A program made the translations under genes and the position numbers. A stretch of DNA of 64,000 bases from Novosphingobium acidiphilum DSM 19966 (GTDB lineage: Bacteria; Pseudomonadota; Alphaproteobacteria; Sphingomonadales; Sphingomonadaceae). Positions 24,313 through 33,381 of this stretch are shown piece after piece. The notes under the pieces were generated by a model, which did no database searches, was not told where the DNA came from, and saw nothing but the letters and a program-made list of their open reading frames with translations. The stretch spans positions 62,001 through 126,000 of the forward strand of contig NZ_AUBA01000007.1 of NCBI RefSeq assembly GCF_000429005.1, written 5' to 3'. Position 1 is the first letter of the stretch; every line of letters begins with the position of its first letter.

Positions 24313-25353
24313 TTAATCGGGCGTCAAAACCATTTTCAGCGCGCCGGCGTCGCGCGCGTCAAACTGGCGATAGGCGTCTTGACCCTGGCTGAGCGGCAGG
24401 CGGTGGCTGATATACCGTTCGGGCCGCAGACGCCCCGATTGCACCAGCGCAAACAGCGCGGGCAATTCTTCCGGCACCGAACAGGTGCCGGTGCGAAAGG
24501 TCAGCCCGGCGGTAAACGCGCGTTCCAACGGAAAGGCAAAGCGGCGCGATTGTTGCACCCCGATCACCGACACCGTGCCGCGCCGCGTGACCAGCCGCAG
24601 CGCCAGGTCGACCGTGGCATCCGCCCCCACCGCTTCGACCACGCAATCGAGCTTGCGCCCGCGCGTATCGTCGCGGATGATCTCGAGCGCGCCGTCGGGG
24701 TGCAGCGCGACCGCACCCGATGCAGCCGCCAGGGCGCGGCGTTCGGCCACCGGATCGATGGCATAGACCGTGCCTGCGCCCATGATCCACGCGGCGTCAA
24801 CCGCCATCAGCCCGATCGGGCCAAGCCCGATCACCGCCACGCTCGATCCCGCCCGGATATCGGCCTGCCGCACGCCAAACCAGGCGGTGGCCATGGCATC
24901 GGTCAGCATCAGCGCCTGATCCTCGGTAACGCCGTCGGGGATCGGCACCGCGTTCATATCGGCGGCGGGCACGCGAAATGCCTCGGCCTGCACCCCCTGC
25001 AACCGGCTCGACAGGCCATAGCAGGCCATGGCGTTGGTATCGCAGGCAAAGACCTGGCCACGCAGGCATGGTCCGCATGCCCCGCAGCCCACCGCGGCGG
25101 GCATCATCACCCGGTCGCCGACTTTGATCCGGCGCACGCCGCGCCCGGTTTCGACGACTTCGCCCACCGCCTCGTGCCCGACGCAAAAACCGATATCCTC
25201 GGAAAAACCATGGCCGTGCCAGATATGCAGATCGCTGCCGCAGATCGAACAGCCGGTCATGCGCACGATCGCATCGCCATCGTGTTCCAGCTTTGGATCA
25301 TCCATGCTGTCGTGCCGGATATCGCGCGGCCCGTAATAACGCAGTGCTTTCAT
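24313..25353 (-). CDS. Zinc-dependent alcohol dehydrogenase family protein
   Basis: A 346-residue medium-chain dehydrogenase. Catalytic zinc ligands are in TGCSICGSDLH and GHEAVGEV. The structural zinc site is the four-Cys lobe VGCGACGPCLRGQVFAC. The Rossmann fold is SVAVIGLGPIGLMA. Such enzymes oxidise alcohols or hydroxy compounds with NAD(P). It is last in the minus-strand run of carnitine genes, 9 bases after the SDR stop, so it probably acts on a related quaternary-ammonium intermediate such as a choline-, carnitine- or betaine-aldehyde-like compound; the substrate cannot be fixed from sequence. Confidence 0.88.
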   Translation of the reverse strand: MKALRYYGPRDIRHDSMDDPKLEHDGDAIVRMTGCSICGSDLHIWHGHGFSEDIGFCVGHEAVGEVVETGRGVRRIKVGDRVMMPAAVGCGACGPCLRGQVFACDTNAMACYGLSSRLQGVQAEAFRVPAADMNAVPIPDGVTEDQALMLTDAMATAWFGVRQADIRAGSSVAVIGLGPIGLMAVDAAWIMGAGTVYAIDPVAERRALAAASGAVALHPDGALEIIRDDTRGRKLDCVVEAVGADATVDLALRLVTRRGTVSVIGVQQSRRFAFPLERAFTAGLTFRTGTCSVPEELPALFALVQSGRLRPERYISHRLPLSQGQDAYRQFDARDAGALKMVLTPD

Positions 25354-25362
25354 CGTCCGCTC

Positions 25363-26103
25363 CTAAAGCGACAATCCGCCATCGACGACCAGCGTATGCC
25401 CGGTCACATAGGCCGCCAGTGGCGAGGCCAGGAAAATCGCCGCCCCGGCCATGTCGGCGGGCGTGCCCATGCGCGATTGCGGGATGCGCGCGACGGCAGC
25501 GGCCAGCCGGTCGGGATGCTGTGTGGTCACCGTGGTCAGCTTGGTATCGACCAGCCCCGGCGCCAGCCCGTTGACGCGGATCCCTTCGGCCGCCAGCGCC
25601 TGCCCCAGCGATTTGGTCAGGCTGATCGCGCCGGCCTTTGACGCGGCATAGGCCGGGTTGCCGATATTGGCCTTCAGCCCCGAAATCGAGCTGACCACGA
25701 TCACCGACCCGCGCGACGCGCCAAGGGCTGCGCGAAACCGCATCGTACACTGCATCACGCTGTCCAGATTGATCGCCATCACCCGATCCCAGCCGGGCCG
25801 TGCGAATTCGCCGCGTTTGTAGACAACGGTGCCCTGGCACAGCACCAGCACGTCAAGGCCCGTATCAAACGGTGCGGGCGCGGCAGAAATTGCCTCGGGA
25901 TCGCCGACATCGACGCAGGCATAGCCCAGCCCGGTCAGGTCGCTGCCCTGGGCCGGATCGTAATCGGCGGCGCACGCGCGCGTGCCCCAGACCTGCACGG
26001 CGGCACCGCGCGCGCGAAACGCCTGGGCAATGCCGTTGCCGATCCCGCTCGATCCGCCCACCACCAGCACCCGCTGGCCGGTCATGTCGGTATCATCGAT
26101 CAT
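25363..26103 (-). CDS. Short-chain dehydrogenase/reductase
   Basis: A 246-residue SDR enzyme. The cofactor motif is GGSSGIGNGIA, the catalytic Ser-Tyr-Lys are in VVSSISGLKANIGNPAYAAS followed by K, and the C-terminus has the usual GHTLVVDGGLSL. Residue CVDVGDPEAI marks the adenine-binding Asp. Start ATG 26103 has GGAGGG six bases upstream. It lies between carnitine dehydrogenase and the zinc alcohol dehydrogenase in one operon. In carnitine clusters SDR proteins may act as D-carnitine or 3-hydroxybutyrate dehydrogenases; the latter would use the acetoacetate made by the BKACE step. This choice is inference. Confidence 0.88.
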   Translation of the reverse strand: MIDDTDMTGQRVLVVGGSSGIGNGIAQAFRARGAAVQVWGTRACAADYDPAQGSDLTGLGYACVDVGDPEAISAAPAPFDTGLDVLVLCQGTVVYKRGEFARPGWDRVMAINLDSVMQCTMRFRAALGASRGSVIVVSSISGLKANIGNPAYAASKAGAISLTKSLGQALAAEGIRVNGLAPGLVDTKLTTVTTQHPDRLAAAVARIPQSRMGTPADMAGAAIFLASPLAAYVTGHTLVVDGGLSL

Positions 26104-26164
26104 CCATCACCCTCCCGCAGGTTGGCTGCAGATGATGGCGATCGCGCGGTGAAGTCAATCCCGA

Positions 26165-27622
26165 TCAGGGCAGGGCAATCCGGCGTCCCGCGGCATCGGG
26201 CCTGGGCATGGCGGCATGCGCTGCGGCCAGTGCCGCGACCGCCTCGGCCACCGCCGGCCGCATCGGCGCGCTGCGTTCGGCCGCGGCATCGACATGCACC
26301 AGCATGTGTTCGGCCGTGGCGATCGCCGCGCCATCGGCGCCAGTCATGGTGTGGAAGATATGCAGCCGCTTGGCATCGGCACCCAGCACGTGTGTCGCCA
26401 CCGCGATCCGTTCGCCCAGCCGCGCCTGACCCAGGTGGCGCAGATGGCTTTCCACGGTATAGAACGAGTGCCCGCCGGCGACATAATCGGGCCCCGCGCC
26501 GATCGCGGCGAGCAGCACGTCGGTGCTGTCCCCAAACACCTTGAGATAGGCCCATTCGGTCATATGGCCGTTGTAATCGATCCACGCCGCATCGACGTGT
26601 GTGGTCAGCGCGGCACCGGGATCGGCCGCATCCTGCCGTGCCGCCAGCCGCGCGCCATGCGCCTTGAGCGTGGCGCCCGCCGCGAAATCGTTGGCTTTCA
26701 ACGCGGTCATCACATCGACCAGGCAATCGTCGCGTTTCTGTTCGTATTCGCGCAGGCCGATACCCGCCGCCTGCTCGTCCGACTGTGCGGCGACCATGTC
26801 GGTCAGTTCATCGGTCAGCTCGCAAGCGACCAGCCTGGTCCAGGGCAGTTTCAGCGCCGGGCCGAACTGCGCCAGGAAATGCCGCATCCCGGCCTCGCCG
26901 CCGGCCAGCCGATAGGTCAGGAACGTGCCCATGAACGACCAGCGAAGCCCCGCGCCATAGCGGATGGCATCGTCGATTTCGGCCGTGGTGGCGACGCCGT
27001 CGTTGACCAGCCACAGCGCTTCGCGCCACAGCGCTTCGAGCAGGCGATCGGCGATGAAGCCGTCGATTTCCACCCGCACCTGCAACGGCTGCATCCCGCA
27101 GGCGCTATACAGCGCGGTGGCGATGTCCCTGGTCGCCTGCGTGGTCGCCGCGCCGCCGCACACTTCGACCAGCGGCAGCAGGTAGACCGGGTTGAACGGA
27201 TGACCCACGACAAAACGTTCGGGGTGCGCCAGCACCGATTGCAGGCTGGATGGCAACAGGCCGCTGGTGGACGAGCCGATGACCACATCGGGACGGGCTG
27301 CCGCCTCGATTTCACGCAGCACCCGCTGCTTGAGCGTTTCGATCTCGGGCAGGCTTTCCTGGATGAAGTCGGCCTGCGCAACCGCGTCTGCCAGCGTCCG
27401 GGCGATGGTCACCGTGCCTTCGCGCGGCAGCAGCGCGCCCAGCAGGCGTCGCTGCGCGCGACGGGCATTGTCGAGCACGGCATTGACCTTGCGCCCGGCC
27501 TCGGGGTCCGGATCGAACAGGCAGACGTCATAGCCGGCCAGCGCAAACCGCGCCGCCCAGCCCGCGCCGATCACCCCGCCACCGACCAGACCGATCGAGC
27601 GGATTGCAGAAATATCGGTCAT
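26165..27622 (-). CDS. lcdH: L-carnitine dehydrogenase fused to a betainyl-CoA thioesterase domain
   Basis: A 485-residue two-domain enzyme. Residues about 8-320 form a 3-hydroxyacyl-CoA-dehydrogenase-like NAD domain (GLVGGGVIGAGWAARFALAG; GSSTSGLLPSSLQ; VVGHPFNPVYLLPLVEVCGG with the catalytic His) that oxidises L-carnitine to 3-dehydrocarnitine. Residues about 340-470 are a hotdog thioesterase (HVDAAWIDYNGHMTEWAYLK), which in fused enzymes hydrolyses betainyl-CoA to glycine betaine. The partner BKACE lies 2 bases upstream, which is the classic pairing. Together they turn carnitine plus acetyl-CoA into glycine betaine and acetoacetate. Length is normal for the fused form. Confidence 0.93.
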   Translation of the reverse strand: MTDISAIRSIGLVGGGVIGAGWAARFALAGYDVCLFDPDPEAGRKVNAVLDNARRAQRRLLGALLPREGTVTIARTLADAVAQADFIQESLPEIETLKQRVLREIEAAARPDVVIGSSTSGLLPSSLQSVLAHPERFVVGHPFNPVYLLPLVEVCGGAATTQATRDIATALYSACGMQPLQVRVEIDGFIADRLLEALWREALWLVNDGVATTAEIDDAIRYGAGLRWSFMGTFLTYRLAGGEAGMRHFLAQFGPALKLPWTRLVACELTDELTDMVAAQSDEQAAGIGLREYEQKRDDCLVDVMTALKANDFAAGATLKAHGARLAARQDAADPGAALTTHVDAAWIDYNGHMTEWAYLKVFGDSTDVLLAAIGAGPDYVAGGHSFYTVESHLRHLGQARLGERIAVATHVLGADAKRLHIFHTMTGADGAAIATAEHMLVHVDAAAERSAPMRPAVAEAVAALAAAHAAMPRPDAAGRRIALP

Positions 27623-27624
27623 GC

Positions 27625-28530
27625 TCAGCCCCAGCGCTTGGTCAGTTGCAGCTTTTTGCGCACTTCGGCGGGGCCAAGCAGGCGTGCGCCCATACCTTCG
27701 AGAATGATTTTGGCGCGCGTCACCAGATCGCCGTTGCTGGCCAGTTGCCCGCGCCCGAGATACAGGTTGTCTTCCAGCCCGACCCGCACGTTGCCGCCCG
27801 CCAGTGCCGCCATCGCGACATAGGGCAACTGGTAGCGCCCGATCGAAAACCCGCTGAACACAGCACCCGCTGGCATCTGATGGACCATCGCCATCGTGGT
27901 CAGCGGATCATCGGGCGCGCCGTACGGAATCCCCATGCACAACTGGATCATCACAGGATCGTCGAGCAACCCTTCGCGGATCAGCTGCTTCACAAACACC
28001 AGATGCCCGGTGTCGAACACTTCAAGTTCGGGCCGCACGCCCAGGCTTTGCACATGTGCGGCCATCGCGCGCAGCATGCCGGGCGTGTTGGTCATCACAT
28101 AGTCGCCCGCGGCAAAGTTCATCGTCCCGCAATCGATCGTGCAGATTTCGGGCAAAAGCTCGGTCACATGCACCAGCCGCTCGATCGGCCCGACCATGTC
28201 GGTGCCTTCCGGATTGAGCGGCAGCGGCGTCTCGCCCGGGCCGAACACGATATCGCCGCCCATGCCGGCGGTCAGGTTGATGATCACGTCGCGCCCCGAA
28301 TCGCGGATGCGTTCGACCACTTCGCGATAGAGCGCGGGATCGCGCGAGCCCTTGCCCGTTGCCGGATCGCGCACATGGATATGCGCAATCGCAGCACCTG
28401 CATCGGCGGCCTCGATCGCGGCGGCGGCAATCTGCGCGGGCGTGATCGGCAGGCCCGGATGCTTGTCGGCGGTTTCGCCGGATCCGGTCACCGCGCATGT
28501 GATGAAGGGTTCGAAATTCATGAAGGCCAT
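27625..28530 (-). CDS. BKACE family 3-dehydrocarnitine cleavage enzyme (DUF849)
   Basis: A 301-residue TIM-barrel enzyme of the beta-keto acid cleavage family. Zinc ligands and the family signature are in ITCAVTGSGETADKHPGLP, AGAAIAHIHVRDPATGKGSR and INLTAGMGGD; GGNVRVGLEDNLYLGRGQLA is the C-terminal block. It condenses 3-dehydrocarnitine with acetyl-CoA, giving betainyl-CoA and acetoacetate; substrate assignment follows from the adjacent carnitine dehydrogenase. ATG 28530 is used; ATG 28521 is possible, and GTG 28557 would overlap the control region. An AraC-type direct repeat lies at 28589-28618, about 60 bases upstream, the same as near the CdhR-like gene at 41212. Confidence 0.92.
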   Translation of the reverse strand: MAFMNFEPFITCAVTGSGETADKHPGLPITPAQIAAAAIEAADAGAAIAHIHVRDPATGKGSRDPALYREVVERIRDSGRDVIINLTAGMGGDIVFGPGETPLPLNPEGTDMVGPIERLVHVTELLPEICTIDCGTMNFAAGDYVMTNTPGMLRAMAAHVQSLGVRPELEVFDTGHLVFVKQLIREGLLDDPVMIQLCMGIPYGAPDDPLTTMAMVHQMPAGAVFSGFSIGRYQLPYVAMAALAGGNVRVGLEDNLYLGRGQLASNGDLVTRAKIILEGMGARLLGPAEVRKKLQLTKRWG

Positions 28531-28588
28531 GTCCGTTCTGATCGAGCTTTGCGCCACGATACCGGGGCAGTGGCGATGTCAGTGCCAT

Positions 28589-28618
28589 TTTGCGAAATGG
28601 CACATCCATTTTACGACA
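28589..28618 (-). promoter_or_regulatory. CdhR-like (AraC-type) operator, direct repeat with 21-bp period
   Basis: On the minus strand the half-sites TGTCGTAAA (28618-28610) and TTTCGCAAA (28597-28589) are 21 bases apart, i.e. on the same helix face two turns away. The same half-site, TGTCGCAAA, repeats with exactly 21 bases at 41282-41311. It lies about 60 bases upstream of the BKACE ATG and just after the Pls-like stop. A hairpin GTGCCATTT-TGCG-AAATGGCAC overlaps it. Confidence 0.65.
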
Positions 28619-28627
28619 TCGCCGCGA

Positions 28628-31600
28628 TCAGTCGGTTTCCTGGCCCACCGCGCGCGATGGCACGCCCTGATAACGCACACCGGGCAAGAGATGTTCGCGC
28701 TTCATGATGACGCTGCCCGCGCCGACATGCGTGCGTTGATCGATCACCGCGCCATACAACGGCACCGTGCCGCGCGCGAGTGTCGCACCCGCGCCGATCC
28801 GCACGCGATCGACCTTGAGCACGCGATCTTCGAAGGTGTGCGCCTGAAAAAACGCGGCGACCGTGGCGCCATCGCCCACTTCGATCATGTCGGGATCGAC
28901 CACTTGCGCAAATTGCGGCCCCAGCACCGCGCGACGCCCGATTTTCAGGCCCATCGCGCGCAGATAGACCGGCAGCAGGAACGTGCCGTCGAGCCGACGC
29001 AGGATCGGCGTGGCCCAGCGCGCCCACGCCACATAGACATAATCCCACCGGCTGCACCAGCACGACCACAGCGCATGCTGCCCCGGCTTGACCCGCCCGA
29101 TCAGCGCCCATTTCAACGCCAGCACCGCCACGCACAGCGCCACCAGCGGCATCAGCGACACAGCCGGGATCACCACCAGCGCATAGACCACAGGCGACAC
29201 CGCGCCGGCCAGATCGGTCAGCGCGCGATACCACAGCGCGGTCAGCACGACCGGCAACACCGGCAGGACAAACCGCGCCAGTTCCCAGAACAGCCGGCTG
29301 GCATAACGCAGGGCCGAAGGATCGAGTGTCAGGCTGCGATCGACCACCACCACTTCGCGCCGCGGCAGATCGAATGCGGGATGGCCAAAGCGCGCCTGAT
29401 GCGATGCGATATCAGCGGCGCAGGCCGGCGTGGCGATGCCGATCAGGATGTGATCGGGCAAGTCCTCGCCCGGCGGGATCACCACGTGATTGCCCAGAAA
29501 CGTATTCCGACCCAGCCGCGTATGCGCCAGCCGCACCGCACCGTGGCGCACGGTGCCGCCCCCCAGATAGATGCCATCGGCAAAGAAGGTTTCGGCGCCG
29601 ATCGTCACCAGTTCGGGCACGACATCGGTGATCGTGCTGATTTCGCACTTGGGGCCGATGTCCATGCCCGCCAGGCGCAGCCAGCGCGGCCAGAACAGCG
29701 TGCCGGTCAGCCATTCGCCCGACATCCGCAGCAGCCCCGCCTTGAGCCACGCGCGCAGATAGGCCAGGCTCCAGCGCGACGCCACGCCCGGCTTTACGCG
29801 CCCCATCAACCGCATGACCAACGCGGTCCACAGCAGCGTCGTCGGCACCGACACCACGGTCAGCAGCACCACCACCAGCCCGGCGCGGCTGGCGAAATCG
29901 GGATGCCAGGCCCAGCGCCACAGATCGGCCGCGCGCGTTCCGGTCAGCGCGCACAACGCCACGGCCAGGATTTGGGTCGGCAGCACCGCGGCAAAGCCCA
30001 ATGCCGCCTCGGCCAGCATGGCGGCCAGGTCCCACAGCCAGTGCGGCAGTCCATCGCCCGGGGATGCAGGCGCCGCCGGCGCATGGCCCGCAGGCCGTGC
30101 GGGCACGCCGTCCCACAGTTCACCCGCAGGGATCGTCATGCCCGGATTGAGCACCGACAGCGCGCTCAGCATGCTGTCGGCACCCATCCGGCACCAACCG
30201 CCGATTTCGGCGCGGGTCAGCAGCGTCGACCCGGTTTCCAGCGTTATCGGCCCGATCACCACATCGCCACGGTCAAGATCGGCAAGCCCGAGCATCGCGT
30301 CCTGGCCGATGGCCACGCCATCGCCGATATCAAGCAGATCCCAGCCGCCGCGTGCCAGATCCACGCCGCGATGGATATGCACGCCGCGCCCGATCCGCGC
30401 GCCCAGCGCGCGCAGGATCATCACCTGCAACCCCGATCCCTGCAACAGGGGCCACGGGATCAGCCGCACCGCAGCCACCACCACCCAGTGGCGCAGATAC
30501 CAGGCGCTCCACACCCGCGCGCGGATCGGGCGATAACGCCCGATCAACACCCGCTTGACGATGACCGCAAACACCACCGACACCGGCAGATAAACCGCAA
30601 GTCCGGCAAGGCCGATCAGCGGTGCCGCAATCACGAACCCGACCGGCCCCAGTCCGGCATAGACCAGCGGCAACAGGCGAAACGCCATGCCCCAGCCCAG
30701 CCAGCTGCCAATGCACAATTCCAGCCCAAGCCAGCCCAGTTGCACCGCATTGGCCAGACCCACGCGCACCGTGCCTTCGCGCGGCACATCGAGTTCGGCC
30801 GGCCGATCAGGCCCGTCTTCGACCAGGGCATGCGCGGCACTGGCCAGCGCGCGTACGGTGCGCGCCTCGTAGATATCGCTGACCGTTACCCATTGCGTGC
30901 GCGGATCGTCGCGCAACAGCGTGACAAGCAATGCGGCGCTCAGCGAATCGCCCGCCAGATCGGCAAAGAAATCGTCCTCGACCGACACGCCGCCAGTGCG
31001 GCGCAGCACATCGGCCATGGCATGCGCGATCAGGTGCTCCATTTCGCCGACCGGCGCGATCATCGGCCGTTCGCCCGCGGTTTCTGCCAACGCCAGCACG
31101 GGCAGGCGCGCGCGATCAAGCTTGCCGCCCACGGTGGTCGGCAGCGCCGCGATCGTACCGATCTGCACCGGCACCATATAGGCGGGCACCTGCTTGGCGA
31201 GCACCGCGCGCAACAGATCGGGCTGCGGCGGACGTGCCGGATCGGCGGGCACGACAAAGCCGACCAGGTCCTGCCCCGCACCGTGGGGCTGCATGCGCAC
31301 CGCAGCGGCGCGTACGCCATCGAGCGCTGCCAGCCGCGCCTCGATCTCGCCCAGTTCGACGCGATAGCCCCTGATCTTGACCTGCGCGTCGATCCGGCCG
31401 TGGTAATACATCACCCCGGCGTCGTCACAATCGACCAGATCACCGGTGCGATAGATCCGGCCAAAACGCGGATGATCCAGGAATTTTTCGGCGGTCAGGT
31501 CATCGCGATGGCGATAACCGCGCGCCACGCCCGCCCCGCCGATGCACAATTCGCCGCGCGCACCGGCGGCCACTTCGTTCAGCGCCTCGTCCAGCACCCA

Positions 31601-32626
31601 CGCCGCCATGCCCGGCACCGGTCGCCCGATCCCGACCTCGTGCCCCGGCACCACATCGCAGCGCAGGCACGTCACCGCGCATTCAGTGGGGCCATAGCCA
31701 TTGACCATGCGGCGCCCCGCAGCCCACAGATCGGCCAGATCCTGCGGCAAAGCCTCTCCGCCGACATACAGCAGACGCAGATCGGGCAGCAGACGCTGCG
31801 GATCGGCACACCCCGAAGACCGCAGCAGTGTCGGCGGCGGGCAGAACACCGTCACGCGTTCGGCCTGCAACCACCCGATGATATCGGGGCCCAGACGCGC
31901 GGCGGCATCGTCCATCACCACCAGCGTTGCGCCGCTGGCCAGCGCCAGCCACACTTCTTCGAGCGAACTGTCGTAGGCGCTTGATGACCCCTGCACCACG
32001 CGGTCATCCGGACCGAGCGCAAATTCGGCCAGATCCGAGGCGACCAGGTTGGCAATGTTGCGATGCTCGATCTGCACGCCTTTGGGTTTGCCCGTGGTGC
32101 CCGAGGTGTAGATCACATAGGCCAGGCGATCGGGCGCGACATCGGTGGGCAACCCCGCACCGGGCGCCGCGCCATGCGCCAGCGCCTCGGCATCGATAAC
32201 CAGCCCCGGCGCCAGGCCCAGCCGATCGAGCCGGTCCAGCCCTGCAGCATCGGCCAACACCGCCACCGGCATCGCATCGTCCAGAATTTCGGCCATGCGT
32301 TCATCGGGAAATGCGGGATCAAGACAGGTAAACGCCCCGCCCGCCTTCAGCACGCCGATCTGCGCCGCATACAGCAAGGGCGATGTGCGCCCGATCAGCA
32401 GCGCAACCACCGCCTCACCCGCGATGCGCGGCACCAGATGCTGCGCAATCCGGTCGGAAAACGCATCAAGTTCGCCATAGGTCAGGGTCTGGCGCTGGGT
32501 GCGGCCGCGTCCAGGCGGCACATCGATCGCCACAGCGGTCCGATCGCGCGCAACCGGCCCCGCCAGAAAGGCGTGCAGCAGACCGCACGAGGCTTGACCC
32601 GCGTTGAGACGTTCGACTGAAAGCAT
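28628..32626 (-). CDS. Pls/PosA-type nonribosomal peptide synthetase (poly-amino-acid synthetase architecture)
   Basis: A 1332-residue membrane synthetase. Residues 1-515 are an adenylation domain (YTSGTTGKPKGV at 173-184; NGYGPTECAV at 309-318; YRTGDLV at 392-398; Lys502 in GGKLDRARL). Residues about 525-605 are a carrier domain with Ser561 in LAGDSLSAAL. The rest alternates membrane helices with three left-handed beta-helix acyltransferase-like domains (for example GDGVAIGQDAMLGLADLD; GAGATLARGTVPLYGAVIDQ), as in epsilon-poly-L-lysine synthetase, where this part joins amino acids iteratively. In the substrate pocket Asp219 is present (alpha-amine binding) and Glu223 occupies the position after it that often contacts a basic side chain, so a cationic monomer is possible. 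Its stop abuts the carnitine operon control region. Confidence 0.87.
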   Translation of the reverse strand: MLSVERLNAGQASCGLLHAFLAGPVARDRTAVAIDVPPGRGRTQRQTLTYGELDAFSDRIAQHLVPRIAGEAVVALLIGRTSPLLYAAQIGVLKAGGAFTCLDPAFPDERMAEILDDAMPVAVLADAAGLDRLDRLGLAPGLVIDAEALAHGAAPGAGLPTDVAPDRLAYVIYTSGTTGKPKGVQIEHRNIANLVASDLAEFALGPDDRVVQGSSSAYDSSLEEVWLALASGATLVVMDDAAARLGPDIIGWLQAERVTVFCPPPTLLRSSGCADPQRLLPDLRLLYVGGEALPQDLADLWAAGRRMVNGYGPTECAVTCLRCDVVPGHEVGIGRPVPGMAAWVLDEALNEVAAGARGELCIGGAGVARGYRHRDDLTAEKFLDHPRFGRIYRTGDLVDCDDAGVMYYHGRIDAQVKIRGYRVELGEIEARLAALDGVRAAAVRMQPHGAGQDLVGFVVPADPARPPQPDLLRAVLAKQVPAYMVPVQIGTIAALPTTVGGKLDRARLPVLALAETAGERPMIAPVGEMEHLIAHAMADVLRRTGGVSVEDDFFADLAGDSLSAALLVTLLRDDPRTQWVTVSDIYEARTVRALASAAHALVEDGPDRPAELDVPREGTVRVGLANAVQLGWLGLELCIGSWLGWGMAFRLLPLVYAGLGPVGFVIAAPLIGLAGLAVYLPVSVVFAVIVKRVLIGRYRPIRARVWSAWYLRHWVVVAAVRLIPWPLLQGSGLQVMILRALGARIGRGVHIHRGVDLARGGWDLLDIGDGVAIGQDAMLGLADLDRGDVVIGPITLETGSTLLTRAEIGGWCRMGADSMLSALSVLNPGMTIPAGELWDGVPARPAGHAPAAPASPGDGLPHWLWDLAAMLAEAALGFAAVLPTQILAVALCALTGTRAADLWRWAWHPDFASRAGLVVVLLTVVSVPTTLLWTALVMRLMGRVKPGVASRWSLAYLRAWLKAGLLRMSGEWLTGTLFWPRWLRLAGMDIGPKCEISTITDVVPELVTIGAETFFADGIYLGGGTVRHGAVRLAHTRLGRNTFLGNHVVIPPGEDLPDHILIGIATPACAADIASHQARFGHPAFDLPRREVVVVDRSLTLDPSALRYASRLFWELARFVLPVLPVVLTALWYRALTDLAGAVSPVVYALVVIPAVSLMPLVALCVAVLALKWALIGRVKPGQHALWSCWCSRWDYVYVAWARWATPILRRLDGTFLLPVYLRAMGLKIGRRAVLGPQFAQVVDPDMIEVGDGATVAAFFQAHTFEDRVLKVDRVRIGAGATLARGTVPLYGAVIDQRTHVGAGSVIMKREHLLPGVRYQGVPSRAVGQETD

Positions 32627-32708
32627 GTGACCCTGAACACCCTTGTTGTCCGGCGTTCGGTCGCCTTGATCCGTTTGTCAACCCGACCGCGCTGCAATCC
32701 GGTGAGCA

Positions 32709-32750
32709 ACGCCCGGGCCTTGACCCGGGGACCATCGCGGCAGATGGTCC
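32709..32750. repeat. GC-rich intergenic hairpins of the sphingomonad CCCGGG type
   Basis: CCCGGG-CCTTGA-CCCGGGG (32712-32730) is followed at once by GGACCATC-GCGGCA-GATGGTCC (32729-32750), a perfect 8-base stem with a 6-base loop. The 'CCCGGG..TTGACCCGGGG' form resembles short palindromic repeats common between genes in this group. It lies between divergently read genes, so a promoter-proximal RNA role is as likely as a mobile repeat. Confidence 0.5.
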
Positions 32751-32773
32751 GCACCAGACAAGGGGGGGCGATC

Positions 32774-33346
32774 ATGGCTTGGCTGATTGCAGGACTGGTG
32801 CTGTTTTTGGGCGCGCATTCGGTGCAGATCTTTGCCGGAGGCTGGCGCGCGCGTGCTATCGCGCGGCTGGGCAAAGGGCCGTGGATGGGGCTTTACACGC
32901 TGGTGTCGCTCGCCGGACTGGTGCTGATCGGCCACGGCTATGGCCTGACGCGTGGCGCCGCGCCGTTGTGGATGCCGCCAAAGGGATCGGCCCATGCCAC
33001 GTTCGGGCTGGTGTGGCTGGCATTCATCCTGGTGGTCGCGGCGTATTGGCCGGGCAACCATATCAAGCATTGGCTGCGCGATCCGATGGTTGCGGGCGTC
33101 GGACTGTGGGCGCTGGGCCATCTGCTGGTCAATGCGACGCCTGCCGCGCTGTTGCTGTTCGGCGGATTTCTGGCCTGGGCGATCATCGATTTCGTGTCGC
33201 TGCGCCTTCGCGGATCATCGCGCGGCGCCGCGCCGAAGGCGATCAACACCGTGCTGGTGGTGATCACCGGAACGGTGCTGGCCTGGGTATTTGCGCATGT
33301 CCTGCATCTGTGGCTGATCGGGGTTTCGCCGTTCGCCACGATGTAA
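32774..33346 (+). CDS. nnrU: NnrU family membrane protein
   Basis: A 190-residue protein with five or six membrane helices. The start MAWLIAGLVLFLGAHSVQIF, then KGPWMGLYTLVSLAGLVLIG and HATFGLVWLAFILVVAAYWP, WPGNHIKHWLRDPMVAGVGL and GHLLVNATPAALLLFGGF follow the NnrU pattern, with conserved His residues that could bind haem or metal. NnrU was first linked to nitrite/nitric oxide metabolism, and relatives include zeta-carotene isomerase-like proteins; no denitrification gene is nearby. ATG 32774 is preceded by AGGGGGGG. It ends 17 bases before the convergent GH16 gene, with a hairpin between them. Confidence 0.85.
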   Translation: MAWLIAGLVLFLGAHSVQIFAGGWRARAIARLGKGPWMGLYTLVSLAGLVLIGHGYGLTRGAAPLWMPPKGSAHATFGLVWLAFILVVAAYWPGNHIKHWLRDPMVAGVGLWALGHLLVNATPAALLLFGGFLAWAIIDFVSLRLRGSSRGAAPKAINTVLVVITGTVLAWVFAHVLHLWLIGVSPFATM

Positions 33347-33348
33347 GC

Positions 33349-33381
33349 GCGGATTTACACGCTCAGTTTGCGTAAATCCGC
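33349..33381. terminator. Hairpin between convergent nnrU and GH16 genes
   Basis: GCGGATTTAC (33349-33358) and GTAAATCCGC (33372-33381) form a perfect 10-base stem with a 13-base loop. The right arm lies within the last codons of the GH16 gene, and the left arm is 3 bases after the NnrU stop. Its position suits a shared bidirectional terminator; there is no long T-run. Confidence 0.6.
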
